Source: Rhodocyclaceae bacterium
GTDB lineage: Bacteria > Pseudomonadota > Gammaproteobacteria > Burkholderiales > Rhodocyclaceae
Assembly: GCA_023150275.1 (NCBI GenBank)
Contig: JAKLLG010000001.1
Span: forward strand, 419,151 to 483,150
DNA length: 64,000 nt
Direction: 5' to 3'
Part shown: positions 1 through 9,686 of the stretch, one piece after another
Layout of the letters: every line of letters begins with the position of its first letter
How positions within the stretch are numbered: position 1 is the first letter of the stretch
The notes under the pieces: generated by a model
What the model was told of the DNA's origin: nothing
Seen by the model: the letters and a program-made list of their open reading frames with translations, nothing else
Database searches by the model: none
Program-made: the position numbers and the translations under genes

Positions 1-2054
1 CCGATGCTGCCCTCGGTGAGCAGCGTTTCGATCTCCTCCGGCTCGAACTGGCGGCCGGCGACGATCTTCCACAGGCCGTAATCGCAGCCCTGGCACTGGA
101 ATTTCTTGTAGGTTTCCTTGATCTTGCCGCCGCACTTCGGGCACGGCGCGGCAAGTTCGCCGAAGTCGCCGGGAATGGTGTCGCTGTCGTAGCTCTTGGC
201 GCGGGCGACGATGTGCTGCGTCATCGCGGCGATTTCCTGCATGAACGCCTCGCGCGACATTTCGCCCTTCTCCATGCGGGCGAGCTTCCATTCCCAGTCG
301 CCGGTCAGCTCCGGATGGGTCAGTTCGGGGATGCCGAGGCCGTTCAGCAAGGTCATCAGAGAGAACCCCTTGGCAGTCGGGATCAGCTCGCGCCCTTCAC
401 GGTGGATGTACTGCTCGCCGATCAGGTTCTCGATGATCTGCGCGCGCGTGGCCGGCGTGCCGAGGCCACGACCGGCCATCGCCGCGCGCAGTTCGTCGTC
501 GTCGACCATCTTGCCGGCGCCTTCCATCGCGGAGAGAAGCGTCGCTTCCGAGTAGCGCGCCGGCGGGCGGGTTTCGTTGGCCTTGACCAGCACATCCTCG
601 GCTTTCACCTTCTCCTTGGGTTGGACCGGCACCAGGTTGGCTTCCTCGTCCTGGCTTTCACGTCCATAGACGGCGAGCCAGCCCGGATTGACCAGCACCT
701 TGCCCTCGGTCTTGAACGGTTCGCCGGCGACGCGCGTGATGCGTGTGGTGACGAGGTATTCGGCGGCCGGGTAGAACACCGCGAGGAAGCGCTTGACGAC
801 CAGGTCGTAGAGCTTCTGCTCGGGTTCCGAGAGGTGCTTCGGCGCCTGTGTCGTCGGGATGATCGCGAAGTGGTCGGAGATCTTGGCGTTGTTGAAGATG
901 CGCTTGTTCGGCACGACCCAGTTCTTCTTCTGGATCTCGCTGGCGAAGACACCGTAACGGTTGGCGATCGACGGGTCGGAGCCCTTCTGCAGGTCGCGTC
1001 CGGCGAGCATGTCGAGCGTCGCCTTGACCGTGCCGAGGTAGTCCTCCGGCAGCGCGCGCGCGTCGGTACGCGGGTAGGTCAGCACCTTGTGCTTCTCGTA
1101 CAGCGCCTGGGCGAGGCCGAGCGTCGCCTTGGCCGAGAAGCCGAAGCGGCCGTTGGCCTCGCGCTGCAGGCTGGTCAGGTCGTAGAGCAGCGGCGAGAGC
1201 TGCGTCGAGGGCTTGGCTTCTTCCAAGACCTCGCCGGGCTGGCCGAGGCACTTGGCGCGCAGCGCGTCGGCTTTTGCCTGATCCCACAGCCGGTCGGCAC
1301 GGGCGTGCTCGTCGTCGTCCTTGCCCTTGAACTTCTCGTCGAACCACTTGCCCTTGTATTCACCGGCAGCGGCGCCGAAGATGCCCTCGACTTCCCAGTA
1401 GGCGCGTGGCTTGAACTTCTTGATCTTCTCCTCGCGCTCGACGAGGATCGCCAGCGTCGGCGTCTGTACGCGGCCGACCGTGGTCAGGTGGAAGCCGCCG
1501 GTCTTCGAATTGAAGGCGGTCATCGCGCGCGTGCCGTTGATGCCGACCAGCCAGTCGGATTCGGAGCGGCAGACGGCGGCATCGGCCAGCCCGCGCAGCT
1601 CGGCGCCCGGGCGCAGTCCGGCAAAACCGTCGCGGATCGCGCCCGGCGTCATCGACTGCAGCCACAGGCGCTGCACCGGCTTGCCGCTCTTCGCGTGCTG
1701 GGCGATGTAATTGAAGATCAGCTCGCCCTCGCGGCCCGCGTCGCAGGCATTTACGAGGCCGGTGACATCCTTGCGCTTGATCAGCTTGGTCACGAGCTTC
1801 AGGCGCGATTCGGTTTTCTCGATCGGCTTCAGGTCGAAATGCGGCGGGATCACCGGCAGGTGCGCAAACGACCACTTGCCGCGCTTGACCTCATAGGCCT
1901 CCGGGCAGGCGATTTCGAGCAGATGGCCGATCGCCGAGCTGAGGACATAATCCTCGCTCTCGAAATAGTCGTCGTGCTTGGTGAAGCCGCCCAGCGCGCG
2001 CGCGATGTCGGCGGCGACGGAGGGTTTCTCGGCGATGATCAGCTTCTTGCTCAT
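1..2054 (-). CDS. topB: DNA topoisomerase III (type IA), 3' end outside window
   Basis: Type IA topoisomerase that relaxes or decatenates DNA through a transient 5'-phosphotyrosine link. About 684 codons are present; the C-terminus lies left of base 1. The start MSKKLIIAEKPS is the classic first strand of the Toprim domain, whose acidic cluster is seen in NACDAGREGE (about residue 105). The catalytic tyrosine sits in LTYPRTDAR. Near the window edge a four-cysteine zinc ribbon (CPKCGG ... CQGCDYG) begins, as in proteobacterial TopB proteins that carry C-terminal zinc repeats. It is transcribed in the same direction as smg-dprA, 99 bp downstream of smg, a neighbourhood usual in betaproteobacteria. 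The family is certain; TopB rather than TopA rests on the sequence type and the context. Confidence 0.93.
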   Translation of the reverse strand, partial: MSKKLIIAEKPSVAADIARALGGFTKHDDYFESEDYVLSSAIGHLLEIACPEAYEVKRGKWSFAHLPVIPPHFDLKPIEKTESRLKLVTKLIKRKDVTGLVNACDAGREGELIFNYIAQHAKSGKPVQRLWLQSMTPGAIRDGFAGLRPGAELRGLADAAVCRSESDWLVGINGTRAMTAFNSKTGGFHLTTVGRVQTPTLAILVEREEKIKKFKPRAYWEVEGIFGAAAGEYKGKWFDEKFKGKDDDEHARADRLWDQAKADALRAKCLGQPGEVLEEAKPSTQLSPLLYDLTSLQREANGRFGFSAKATLGLAQALYEKHKVLTYPRTDARALPEDYLGTVKATLDMLAGRDLQKGSDPSIANRYGVFASEIQKKNWVVPNKRIFNNAKISDHFAIIPTTQAPKHLSEPEQKLYDLVVKRFLAVFYPAAEYLVTTRITRVAGEPFKTEGKVLVNPGWLAVYGRESQDEEANLVPVQPKEKVKAEDVLVKANETRPPARYSEATLLSAMEGAGKMVDDDELRAAMAGRGLGTPATRAQIIENLIGEQYIHREGRELIPTAKGFSLMTLLNGLGIPELTHPELTGDWEWKLARMEKGEMSREAFMQEIAAMTQHIVARAKSYDSDTIPGDFGELAAPCPKCGGKIKETYKKFQCQGCDYGLWKIVAGRQFEPEEIETLLTEGSI

Positions 2055-2153
2055 GAGGGAATGCTCTGCGGGCGGCCGTGGTGGCCGTGGTCGATGGTTG
2101 CGGGGATGATAAGTGGGTTGTGCCGCGGCGCGCAAGCGGCGGCAGCTTTGCGA

Positions 2154-2603
2154 CTAGTGCAGGATGGCGTCGCTGTTGGCGCTGAGCAGTTCCTCAATGA
2201 TCAGCGGTTCGAGCGTCTGTGCCTGGCTCCAGAGCACCATCAGCACAACGATCTTCAGCTTCTCCACCGGGATCACGTCGTCGGTGAGTGCAAGCGCGCG
2301 GTCGATAATCAGTTCCCGCTGGGCGGCCGAGATTACGCCCGCCGATTCGAGGAAGGCGATGAAGTTGAGGCTTTCGTCAGCAAGGCGGGCGTTCTCCTCG
2401 GCGGTGAACACACGGAAGGAGCCCGGCGCAGCAGAGAGCGGCTCGGGTGCAGCTAGCTTGAGATCGTCGAGCCAGCCAAGGGCAAGGGAGATTTCCTCGC
2501 CATCGAATCCGGCTGCGGAAAGCTTGCGCGCCAGCGCGTCCGGCTCCGGGTGCGCGCCGAGGTCGAAGTAGTTTTCGAAGAGGAAGACGAGAACGTCGAT
2601 CAT
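2154..2603 (-). CDS. smg: Smg family protein (DUF494)
   Basis: A 149-residue protein starting MIDVLVFLFENYFD, the typical N-terminus of the Smg/DUF494 family, which almost always lies beside dprA. Its molecular role is not established. An upstream in-frame ATG would add 22 residues reaching back into dprA; I prefer the internal start because it begins at the family's conserved first residues and lies one base past the dprA stop codon, as expected for translational coupling. The protein is acidic and helical with no membrane segment or signal peptide. Family assignment is secure, function unknown. Confidence 0.9.
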   Translation of the reverse strand: MIDVLVFLFENYFDLGAHPEPDALARKLSAAGFDGEEISLALGWLDDLKLAAPEPLSAAPGSFRVFTAEENARLADESLNFIAFLESAGVISAAQRELIIDRALALTDDVIPVEKLKIVVLMVLWSQAQTLEPLIIEELLSANSDAILH

Positions 2604-2604
2604 G

Positions 2605-3753
2605 TTATGTACGGACTGCTGCCAACCGCTGGTAGCGGCCTCCCGGCAGGCTGGAAACGCGACCATCAAGCTCCAGTTGCAACAGGATCACGGAAAGCGC
2701 CTCTGCCGTCAAGCCGGATCGAGCGATCAGCTCGTCGATCGTCACCGGATCAAAGCCCGCGCAAGTCAATACCGTCGCGCAGCGCTCATCATCGATGGAT
2801 GCTGTGGCGGATGTTGTCTCTCCGCGTCGTTCGCCGGTGGCGGTCATGGGTCCGGCGAGCGACAACCGGAGCTCCTCGAGCACATCCGTCGCGGTTTCCA
2901 CCAGCTTCGCGCCCTGACGGATCAAGCGGTGGCAGCCGCGCGCCTGCGGCGAGTGGATCGACCCGGGAATGGCGAATACCTCCCTGCCCTGCTCGCCCGC
3001 CAGTCGGGCGGTAATCAGCGAGCCGCTTTCCACTGCCGCCTCGACGACGAGTACGCCGCAGGAGAGGCCGGCAATCAGGCGATTGCGCCGCGGAAAATTG
3101 TAGGCTGCGGCCGGCGTACCCAGCGGAAACTCGGACACGATGACACCGCGCTCGGCAATCTCTTCGGCGAGCGCGCGGTTGCGGGCCGGATACAGGCGGT
3201 CGGCGCCGGTGCCGATCACCGCGATGGTGTTGCCGTTTGCGGCGAGCGCGCCGCGATGCGCGGCTGCATCGATGCCCAGCGCCAGCCCGCTGATTATCGC
3301 AAGTCCTGCATCGCTCAAGGCGGCCGCGAAGGCGCGGGCATTGGCTTCCCCCTGCGCGGTGGCGTTGCGGCTGCCGACAATGGCGAGTCCCGGGCGCATC
3401 CGCGCCCCCGCCCCGACACCCAGCAGGTCGCCGCGACCGCGAACGTAGAGCAGCGTCGGCGGATCGGGAATATCCAGCAACTGCTGCGGATAGGCCTCGT
3501 CGGCAAGCGTCAGGATGTTGTGCGTGGGGTGTAGCGCCCAGTCGAGCGCCTCGTCAACGGCTTGCCGATTGTCGTGTTCAAGCAGCCGGCGTGCTGCATC
3601 ATCGCCAACAACGGCACGGAGCGCGTCGGGTGCCGCAGCAAAGACTTGATCGGGAGGGCCAAAGGCGGCGAGCAGCCTGCGCTGCGTTTCGCCGCCGATA
3701 CCGGGAATGAGGGTGAGGCGAAGCCAGTCGGCGAGCGTGGCGCCTTCGGGCAT
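2605..3753 (-). CDS. dprA: DNA-processing protein DprA
   Basis: DprA (Smf) binds incoming single-stranded DNA and loads RecA during natural transformation. The 382-residue protein has an N-terminal helical region with GIGGETQRRLL, then the Rossmann-like DNA_processg_A core with GSRNATAQGEANAR, SGLALGIDAAAHRGAL and the SEFPLG / NFPRRNRLIAGL motifs (about residues 125-270). A C-terminal winged helix follows (about 315-380, DELIARSGLTAEAL). Length and motifs match full DprA. It lies 6 bp downstream of the LysM gene and 1 bp upstream of smg, so lysM-dprA-smg probably form one transcript. Other competence genes are not in the window, so transformability is not implied. Confidence 0.95.
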   Translation of the reverse strand: MPEGATLADWLRLTLIPGIGGETQRRLLAAFGPPDQVFAAAPDALRAVVGDDAARRLLEHDNRQAVDEALDWALHPTHNILTLADEAYPQQLLDIPDPPTLLYVRGRGDLLGVGAGARMRPGLAIVGSRNATAQGEANARAFAAALSDAGLAIISGLALGIDAAAHRGALAANGNTIAVIGTGADRLYPARNRALAEEIAERGVIVSEFPLGTPAAAYNFPRRNRLIAGLSCGVLVVEAAVESGSLITARLAGEQGREVFAIPGSIHSPQARGCHRLIRQGAKLVETATDVLEELRLSLAGPMTATGERRGETTSATASIDDERCATVLTCAGFDPVTIDELIARSGLTAEALSVILLQLELDGRVSSLPGGRYQRLAAVRT

Positions 3754-3759
3754 CGCTGC

Positions 3760-4791
3760 TCAGGGATTGCGCAGCAGGTCGCTGAGATTGACCGCACCGT
3801 TCGAGTTCAGCACCAGTGCATAGGCGACTTTCTCGAAGGTACGGAAAACGAAGATGAGGCCGTAGCGTTCCGGCGGCAGCGTGATCGTTTCCTTCTTGTC
3901 GGTTTCCCAGTTACGGAACGTATCGGAGCGATCACGGTAGAGCGCAAGCACGTGACCGACCTCGAGCCCCGCGTTGCTGCCCTTGTTCAGTGCAATCACT
4001 GATCCGCGCCCGGCGTTGCCGACGCCGCCATAAACCGACAGCACTCGTGCATTCATTTCCGCTGAGGGCTTGTGCGGTGCGTAGTTGACGAGCTGCGGGC
4101 GCTTCGCCGGCAGCAGCCGGTCCCCACGGCCGATCTCCTGCTTGAAGGTGCGGATTTCGAAAACGCCCGGCTCGCCCGGTTGCTGCTGCTCCGCCGTGCC
4201 GAGGTAGAACGCCTCATAACCAAGAACTTCCTTTGTTTCCGGGTCCAACATCGGCTTGCCCGGGCGATAGATCTGCCACAGTTCCTGCTCCGGACGGTCG
4301 CTGGCGCCTTCGACGAAGGCTTTGTCCCCGGGGCCAAGGTGGACGCGCTCGATCTGCATGCCGACGATGCGTGCGCCATTGTTCACGGTGATGTCATCGA
4401 CGATCTGCGGTTCCGAAATGAAGGGTTCGATCACGTTCGGCGGAATGCTGGGGATGCTCTGTTCGATCTTCTCCGAGTACACCTTCGGGGAGAGCTTGCC
4501 ATTGCCGGCCACGCGCAGGATCGGGCGTCCGTTGGCATCCCGCTCGAGGACAATCACGTCGCCGGGATAAATGCGGTGGGGATTCTTGATCTGCTCGGAA
4601 TTCAGCCGCCATACTTCGGGCCAGCGCCATGGTTCCTTGAGGAACTTGGCCGAAATTCCCCACAGCGTGTCGCCGGGAACCACGATGTGGCGATCGGGTG
4701 CGTTGTCGGCAACCTGCAGCGGTGTCGGTTCGGCGGCGAAGGTCAGGCTGGCCGCCAAGGCCAGCAGCAGCGCGGATATAATGCGAGTCAT
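3760..4791 (-). CDS. LysM peptidoglycan-binding domain protein
   Basis: A 343-residue exported protein. A Sec signal peptide (MTRIISALLLALAASLTFAAEP) is followed by one LysM domain at about residues 33-83 (HIVVPGDTLWGIS ... NPHRIYPGDVIVL), which binds N-acetylglucosamine-containing glycan. The remainder resembles the long C-terminal part of LysM proteins found directly upstream of dprA in betaproteobacteria, with no recognisable peptidase catalytic residues. It probably acts in the periplasm as a wall-binding factor. It is the first gene of the minus-strand lysM-dprA-smg series and is divergent from def, with 161 bp between the two starts. Confidence 0.88.
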   Translation of the reverse strand: MTRIISALLLALAASLTFAAEPTPLQVADNAPDRHIVVPGDTLWGISAKFLKEPWRWPEVWRLNSEQIKNPHRIYPGDVIVLERDANGRPILRVAGNGKLSPKVYSEKIEQSIPSIPPNVIEPFISEPQIVDDITVNNGARIVGMQIERVHLGPGDKAFVEGASDRPEQELWQIYRPGKPMLDPETKEVLGYEAFYLGTAEQQQPGEPGVFEIRTFKQEIGRGDRLLPAKRPQLVNYAPHKPSAEMNARVLSVYGGVGNAGRGSVIALNKGSNAGLEVGHVLALYRDRSDTFRNWETDKKETITLPPERYGLIFVFRTFEKVAYALVLNSNGAVNLSDLLRNP

Positions 4792-4893
4792 CGTGCTATC
4801 CTCATTCTGGCTCCCGGAACAATCGGGGCGTGGGATTTGTCATAGCAGCGCAATCGGTGAGCGGCGTTTCGACAATCAATCACCGAACGGCAT

Positions 4894-4909
4894 CAAAGTC
4901 AAGACTTTG
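4894..4909. promoter_or_regulatory. 16-bp palindrome in the lysM-def divergent spacer
   Basis: CAAAGTC-AA-GACTTTG is a perfect 7-bp inverted repeat with a 2-bp centre. It lies 44 bp upstream of the def start and about 100 bp upstream of the lysM start. A plus-strand TTAGATTCT just downstream could serve as the def -10 element. Operator function is only a suggestion from symmetry and position. Confidence 0.3.
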
Positions 4910-4952
4910 CGTTAGATTCTGCACGTAATTACTTCTTCGAGCAAGCTTTTTT

Positions 4953-5456
4953 ATGGCCCTACTGCCTATTCTTCGCTTTCCGGACCCGCGTCTGAGGAAA
5001 GTGGCGGCGCCGATCACGAATATTGACGACAGCATCCGCAGGCTGGCGGCGGACATGGCCGAAACGATGTACGAAGCGCCAGGCATCGGCCTCGCCGCGA
5101 CGCAGGTCGACGTCCATAAACAACTGATCGTCATTGACGTATCGGAAGCGAAGGACCAGCTGCTGGTACTGATCAATCCCGAGATCGTTTCCAACGAAGG
5201 CGCACAGGTCGGCGAAGAAGGCTGTCTTTCGGTTCCCGGCGTCTATGACAAGGTCGAGCGTGCCGAGCGGGTGCTGGTCCGCTACCTCGATCTGGACGGC
5301 AAAGCGCAGCAGCGCGAAGCCGACGGACTGCTCGCCGTATGCATCCAGCACGAGATGGATCACCTGAATGGCAAGGTGTTCGTCGACCACCTGTCGTTGC
5401 TGAAACAAACCCGGATCAAGTCCAAGCTGGCCAAGCAGGCCCGCATCACTGCCTGA
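4953..5456 (+). CDS. def: Peptide deformylase
   Basis: Removes the N-formyl group from nascent proteins. The 167-residue protein shows all three deformylase motifs in order: GIGLAATQ (about residue 44), EGCLSVPG (about 90, with the metal-ligand Cys) and QHEMDHLNG (about 131, two metal-ligand His and the catalytic Glu). Length is normal. It is followed 10 bp later by fmt, the enzyme that adds the formyl group to initiator tRNA, which is the usual def-fmt operon. It diverges from the LysM gene. Confidence 0.97.
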   Translation: MALLPILRFPDPRLRKVAAPITNIDDSIRRLAADMAETMYEAPGIGLAATQVDVHKQLIVIDVSEAKDQLLVLINPEIVSNEGAQVGEEGCLSVPGVYDKVERAERVLVRYLDLDGKAQQREADGLLAVCIQHEMDHLNGKVFVDHLSLLKQTRIKSKLAKQARITA

Positions 5457-5466
5457 ATCCCCCACA

Positions 5467-6393
5467 ATGAAGATCATCTTCGCCGGGACGCCGGAATTTG
5501 CTGCGTCCGCGCTCGCCGCCATCCTCGAAGCCGGGCACGAAGTCGCCCTGGTGCTGACGCAACCTGACCGTCCAGCGGGGCGCGGGATGAACATGCAGGC
5601 GTCGCCGGTAAAACAGCTGGCCGAATCGCGCAACATCCCGGTCTTTCAGCCCCCCAGTCTCAAGGATGCGGTGACTCAGGAAAGGATCGCCGCCGTCACC
5701 GCCGATGCGATGGTCGTTGCCGCCTACGGCTTGCTTTTGCCTCAGGCGGTACTGGATCTGCCCCGCTTGGGCTGTCTCAACATCCATGCCTCGCTGCTGC
5801 CGCGCTGGCGCGGTGCGGCGCCGATCCAGCGGGCGCTGCTCGCCGGTGATACCGAAACCGGCGTCTGCATCATGCAGATGGAAGCCGGCCTGGATACCGG
5901 CCCGGTACTGCTGCGTGAAGGAACCGCCATCTCCGCACAGGATACGGCAGCGACCCTGCACGACCGGCTGGCGACGATCGGCGCCCGACTCATCGTTACT
6001 GCGCTCGATCGCCTGCCGCTGGCGGCTGAGCCGCAGCCCGGGACGGGCGTGACCTACGCAGCAAAAATCGACAAGGCGGAGGCTGCCATCGACTGGACGC
6101 GCGCGGCTGAGGCCGTCGATCGCCAGATCCGCGCCTTCAATCCCTTTCCCGGCGCCACGACGACACTCGCCGGCAACGCCGCCAAGATCTGGCGGTCGCA
6201 ACTTGCTGACCCCGCTGGCGGCAACGGCGTCCCCGGCGAAGTAATTGCCGTCGAGCGCGACGCGCTGCTCGTCGCCTGTGGCGCGGGCGCTGTGCGCATC
6301 TTCGAACTGCAGAAGGCGGGCGGCAAGCGTCTGCCCAGTGCCGCTTTCGTTGCCGGGCATCCTGTAGCTGTCGGAGCGCGCTTCGGCGATTGA
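5467..6393 (+). CDS. fmt: Methionyl-tRNA formyltransferase
   Basis: Formylates Met-tRNA(fMet) with 10-formyltetrahydrofolate. The 308-residue protein begins [16 protein letters not shown]. It has the catalytic Asn/His of [19 protein letters not shown] (about residue 107) and the conserved Asp in [12 protein letters not shown]. The C-terminal tRNA-binding domain covers about residues 205-308 ([11 protein letters not shown] onward). It is the second gene of def-fmt and ends shortly before an inverted repeat that separates it from the convergent S1/P1 nuclease gene. In many relatives rsmB follows directly; here a CDF/nuclease pair on the opposite strand is inserted between fmt and rsmB. Confidence 0.97.
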   Translation: MKIIFAGTPEFAASALAAILEAGHEVALVLTQPDRPAGRGMNMQASPVKQLAESRNIPVFQPPSLKDAVTQERIAAVTADAMVVAAYGLLLPQAVLDLPRLGCLNIHASLLPRWRGAAPIQRALLAGDTETGVCIMQMEAGLDTGPVLLREGTAISAQDTAATLHDRLATIGARLIVTALDRLPLAAEPQPGTGVTYAAKIDKAEAAIDWTRAAEAVDRQIRAFNPFPGATTTLAGNAAKIWRSQLADPAGGNGVPGEVIAVERDALLVACGAGAVRIFELQKAGGKRLPSAAFVAGHPVAVGARFGD

Positions 6394-6398
6394 GGTCA

Positions 6399-6435
6399 AG
6401 TCGCTGCCGTTTCAAGCGAAACGGCGGGAGCGACT
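6399..6435. terminator. Inverted repeat between convergent fmt and S1/P1 nuclease genes
   Basis: AGTCGCT pairs with AGCGACT and the inner GCCGTTT with AAACGGC around a CAAGCG loop, with a GGG bulge on the right arm. There is no clear T-run, so it would be a weak or factor-assisted terminator. It occupies most of the 44-bp gap between the two convergent stop codons. Confidence 0.45.
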
Positions 6436-6437
6436 GC

Positions 6438-7376
6438 TTACCAACTCAGTAGCAGTTCCGTCAGCAGGCGTGCCAAGCGACGCCCGGCGGTGACAACACG
6501 TTCATCGGCTGTGCGTTGCGCACGTTCGTGGTAATTCGCCGAGATGCTCGGCGCGTCGCCGTCGAGATCAGCATAGACGACCATTTGTGCCAGCGAACGT
6601 CCCTCCGAAAGCCAATCGCTGAGCTTGGCTCCGGTCGCCGCCGTGGTTGCACCCGGCGGATGACTCTCAAGCAGGCGGCGCGCCCGACGCTCCAGTCGTT
6701 CGCCGCGCAGCCACGGCGGCCCCGGCAGATCGTCCCAATAGGCATGCAGGGTCATTTCGCGCAAACGGGGATGGAACGGGTTATCCACCCACAACCGGTT
6801 GCCGCCATCATCGCCGCGCCCCTCCTCATCGATGCGGCTCACCGTATGCAGCGGCTGATGCGCATCCCCGACCAGATGGATCAGCCAGACGAGTGCGTAG
6901 GCCCGGGCCGCTGGCGGCTGGGTGGTGTCCGCGATGCTGCGTCGCAGTCGTGCCAATTGCAGGTGAAGCTCTCCGTCGCCGATATTGCGCACGATCGGTG
7001 CAGCAAACAGTGGCTGGTCGACGTAATGCCAGCGGGTATGTCGCGCCATGTCGGGAAAGCCGGCAAGCGTCCGGGTCGGGTCTTCCCCGTCATCGTGGAA
7101 ACGTGCATCGCGACGTATTTCGTCGGCCCAGGTGCTCGCCTCAAGAAATGCAGCGTAAGCGGGCGTCGCGTTCTTCTGGCGGGCCAGCCAGCGATCGTGG
7201 TCGGGGTGCGCGGCGAGCAACTCGCCGATCCGCGTCCGCGCTTCGTTAGGGAGTTCGTGCCAGGCAATTGCTGCCGTCAGCCGGTGACCCGCTGCATTCC
7301 AGGCATGGGCGGGGGGACTCGCAGCGTTGAGGAAAAAAGCGAAGACCGCGGCAAGCCGCAGGGGGTGCCGCCTCAT
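6438..7376 (-). CDS. S1/P1-type zinc nuclease, exported
   Basis: A 312-residue S1/P1 nuclease family protein, expected to cut single-stranded nucleic acid and 3'-nucleotides using three zinc ions. A signal peptide ending ...ASPPAHA leaves a mature protein starting W-N-A-A-G-H, where the new N-terminal Trp and the following His are the known metal ligands. Further ligand motifs are visible: [26 protein letters not shown] and LHAYWDD. The start codon overlaps the stop of the CDF transporter gene (TCAT at 7373-7376 on the plus strand), so the two are translationally coupled. The nuclease is predicted to be periplasmic or secreted. Confidence 0.88.
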   Translation of the reverse strand: MRRHPLRLAAVFAFFLNAASPPAHAWNAAGHRLTAAIAWHELPNEARTRIGELLAAHPDHDRWLARQKNATPAYAAFLEASTWADEIRRDARFHDDGEDPTRTLAGFPDMARHTRWHYVDQPLFAAPIVRNIGDGELHLQLARLRRSIADTTQPPAARAYALVWLIHLVGDAHQPLHTVSRIDEEGRGDDGGNRLWVDNPFHPRLREMTLHAYWDDLPGPPWLRGERLERRARRLLESHPPGATTAATGAKLSDWLSEGRSLAQMVVYADLDGDAPSISANYHERAQRTADERVVTAGRRLARLLTELLLSW

Positions 7377-8323
7377 TGCCCGGGCGCCTGCCGGGTGCAG
7401 GCACGCGCCGGATCGCGCTCCTGCTTGCGGTCCAGCGCAATATCCTGTTCCGAAACCGGGTCCTCGATCGGCTCCAGATGCGTCAGCACGGAGGCGTGCG
7501 GCAGCTGTGCGCGGATGTCGGCCTCGATCCGCTCGGCAAGATCATGGCCTTCCTGCACCGTCCACGCACCCGGCACCAGCACATGCACCGTGACGAAGCA
7601 GCGGGCGCCGGCCTGCCGGCTGCGCAGTGCGTGGAACGCGATACCGTCTGCGCGGTAGGTGTCGAGCACCCGCAGGATCGCCTGCTGCTGTTCAGGTGGC
7701 AGCGACTCGTCCATCAGGCCGGCGGCCGAGCGACAGAGCAGCTTCCAGCCGGTCCAGACGATATTCGCGGCGACCGCCAGTGCCAGAACGGGGTCCAGCC
7801 ATAACCACCCGGTCGCGACAACCGCGGCGACGCCGACGATGACGCCGGCGGAAGTCCACACATCGGCCATCAGATGGTGCGCATCCGCCTCGAGCGTGAT
7901 CGAGCGGTGCTCTCGCCCCGCAGCGAGCAGCACGCGCGCAGTGAAGAGATTGATCGCCGATGCCACCACCGAAACGATCAGGCCGATGCCGGCACTCTCC
8001 AGTGGTTGCGGATCGAGCAAGCGCTCGATTGCCGCCACGGCGATCCCGACTGCCGCAACGAGGATCAAGAAGCCCTCGAAGCCGCTGGAAAAATACTCGG
8101 CCTTGCCGTGTCCGTGACTGTGGTTCTCGTCCGGCGGCTGCGCGGCGAGCGAGAGCATCGCCAATGCCATCAACGCGCCGGCGAGATTGACCCCCGATTC
8201 CAGAGCGTCCGACAACAGACCCACCGAGCCGGTCATCCACCATGCGATCGTCTTGAGGGCGATCGTCGCCAGCGCTGCCGCGATCGACAGCCACGCATAG
8301 CGCTTGAGAGACGGAGAAAGCAT
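7373..8323 (-). CDS. Cation diffusion facilitator (CDF) family transporter
   Basis: A 316-residue CDF exporter for divalent metal (zinc, iron or similar) in exchange for protons. Six membrane segments span about residues 5-200. Metal-site motifs are LLSDALES in TM2 and [12 protein letters not shown] in TM5, and a histidine-rich HSHGHGK loop follows TM2. The cytoplasmic C-terminal domain (about 205-300) carries the usual FVTVHVLV strand. An upstream ATG would add 27 residues, but [11 protein letters not shown] is the better start: it immediately precedes TM1 and leaves a 31-bp divergent promoter region with rsmB. It overlaps the S1/P1 nuclease gene downstream. Confidence 0.88.
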   Translation of the reverse strand: MLSPSLKRYAWLSIAAALATIALKTIAWWMTGSVGLLSDALESGVNLAGALMALAMLSLAAQPPDENHSHGHGKAEYFSSGFEGFLILVAAVGIAVAAIERLLDPQPLESAGIGLIVSVVASAINLFTARVLLAAGREHRSITLEADAHHLMADVWTSAGVIVGVAAVVATGWLWLDPVLALAVAANIVWTGWKLLCRSAAGLMDESLPPEQQQAILRVLDTYRADGIAFHALRSRQAGARCFVTVHVLVPGAWTVQEGHDLAERIEADIRAQLPHASVLTHLEPIEDPVSEQDIALDRKQERDPARACTRQAPGQ

Positions 8324-8354
8324 GCCGCCATTATGCCGGAAGACTGTTGTAAGC

Positions 8355-9686
8355 ATGCTACACTTTCTCACCTTCAGCCCGGAAATCAGTCGCTTGTCCG
8401 CCACAGCTGCCCGCCCTGCCGCCCTTCGGAAACTGCCTGCCGATTCTCTCGCGCAGGCCCTGCTCCATGCCGCGAGCGCGGTGGCCGGCGTGATCGCCGG
8501 ACGCAGCCTTGCCGACCTGCCGCTTGCGCCTCCCGGCGCCCTGCCAGCAACACGCGCTTCGGCGCAGGAGCTCGTCTATGGCGCACTGCGCCGCTTCGGC
8601 GAGGGCGACGCGGTGCTCGCCGCCTTGCTCGACCGGCCATTGGACAAGCCCGACATCCGCGCACTGCTTCTGTGCGCGCTGCATCGGCTCGCGGTGCGCC
8701 CGGAGGCCAGCCACACCGTCGTCGACCAAGCGGTCGAGGCGGCCGGGCACCTGGCCGGTGGCAAGCTGCGCGGGCTGGTCAACGCCGTGCTGCGCAACTA
8801 CCTGCGCCAGCGCGATGCACTGCATGCCGCGTCGCTCGGCGACGAGGCGGAATACCGGCATCCGCGCTGGTGGCTTCATCGCCTGCGCCGCGCCTATCCC
8901 GATGCCTGGCAGGCCATCGTTGCGGCCGGCAACCAGTTGCCGCCCATGAGCCTGCGCGTCAACCGTCGCCGCGTGGCACGTGCCGAATATCTGCAACAGC
9001 TTGCCGTGGCGGGTATTGCTGGCAGCGCACTTGGTGAGAGCGCCATTCGCCTCGCCGAACCGCAGGCCGTCGATGCACTGCCCGGCTTCGCCGAAGGCCT
9101 GGTCTCGGTGCAGGATGCAGGCGCACAGCGCGCCGCGCCGCTGCTCGACGCGGCAGACGGCATGCGTGTTCTCGATGCCTGCGCTGCCCCCGGCGGCAAA
9201 ACGGCGCATCTGCTCGAACTGGCCGCGCTTGATCTGACGGCGCTAGAACTCGATGCCCGGCGCACCCGTCGCATTACCGAAAATCTCGATCGTCTCGGGC
9301 TCGTGGCGAAGGTTTGCGTCGCCGATTGTCGTCGCGTGCGTGATTGGTGGGACGGCCGTCCCTTTGATCGCATTCTTGCCGACGTGCCGTGCACGGCGTC
9401 CGGCGTCGTGCGTCGTCACCCCGACAGCAAGTGGCTGCGCCGGGAGGACGACATCGCGCGCTTTGCGCGCATGCAGCGCGAGATCCTCACTGCGCTGTGG
9501 CCGACGCTTGCCGCCGGAGGTAAACTGCTTTACGCGACCTGCTCGGTATTTCCGGAAGAGAATCGCGAGCAGCTCGCCGCCTTTCTGGCGTCCGTACCGC
9601 AGGCCTCATTGCTCGCTGAAGAGCAGTTGCTGCCGCAGGGGGATCATGACGGTTTCTACTATGCGCTGCTGCAGAAAACTTGCTGA
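8355..9686 (+). CDS. rsmB: 16S rRNA (cytosine-967-C5) methyltransferase
   Basis: Methylates C967 of 16S rRNA using S-adenosylmethionine. The 443-residue protein has an N-terminal NusB-like RNA-binding domain (about residues 15-150, [15 protein letters not shown]) and a C-terminal RsmB/NOP methyltransferase domain. In the latter, motif I is [15 protein letters not shown], the first catalytic Cys is in [16 protein letters not shown] and the second in [13 protein letters not shown]. Start chosen at the ATG preceded by GGAAGA; an earlier ATG would run into the divergent CDF gene. It overlaps the DUF4390 gene and heads the rsmB-DUF4390-ntrYX-trkAH series. Confidence 0.95.
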   Translation: MLHFLTFSPEISRLSATAARPAALRKLPADSLAQALLHAASAVAGVIAGRSLADLPLAPPGALPATRASAQELVYGALRRFGEGDAVLAALLDRPLDKPDIRALLLCALHRLAVRPEASHTVVDQAVEAAGHLAGGKLRGLVNAVLRNYLRQRDALHAASLGDEAEYRHPRWWLHRLRRAYPDAWQAIVAAGNQLPPMSLRVNRRRVARAEYLQQLAVAGIAGSALGESAIRLAEPQAVDALPGFAEGLVSVQDAGAQRAAPLLDAADGMRVLDACAAPGGKTAHLLELAALDLTALELDARRTRRITENLDRLGLVAKVCVADCRRVRDWWDGRPFDRILADVPCTASGVVRRHPDSKWLRREDDIARFARMQREILTALWPTLAAGGKLLYATCSVFPEENREQLAAFLASVPQASLLAEEQLLPQGDHDGFYYALLQKTC

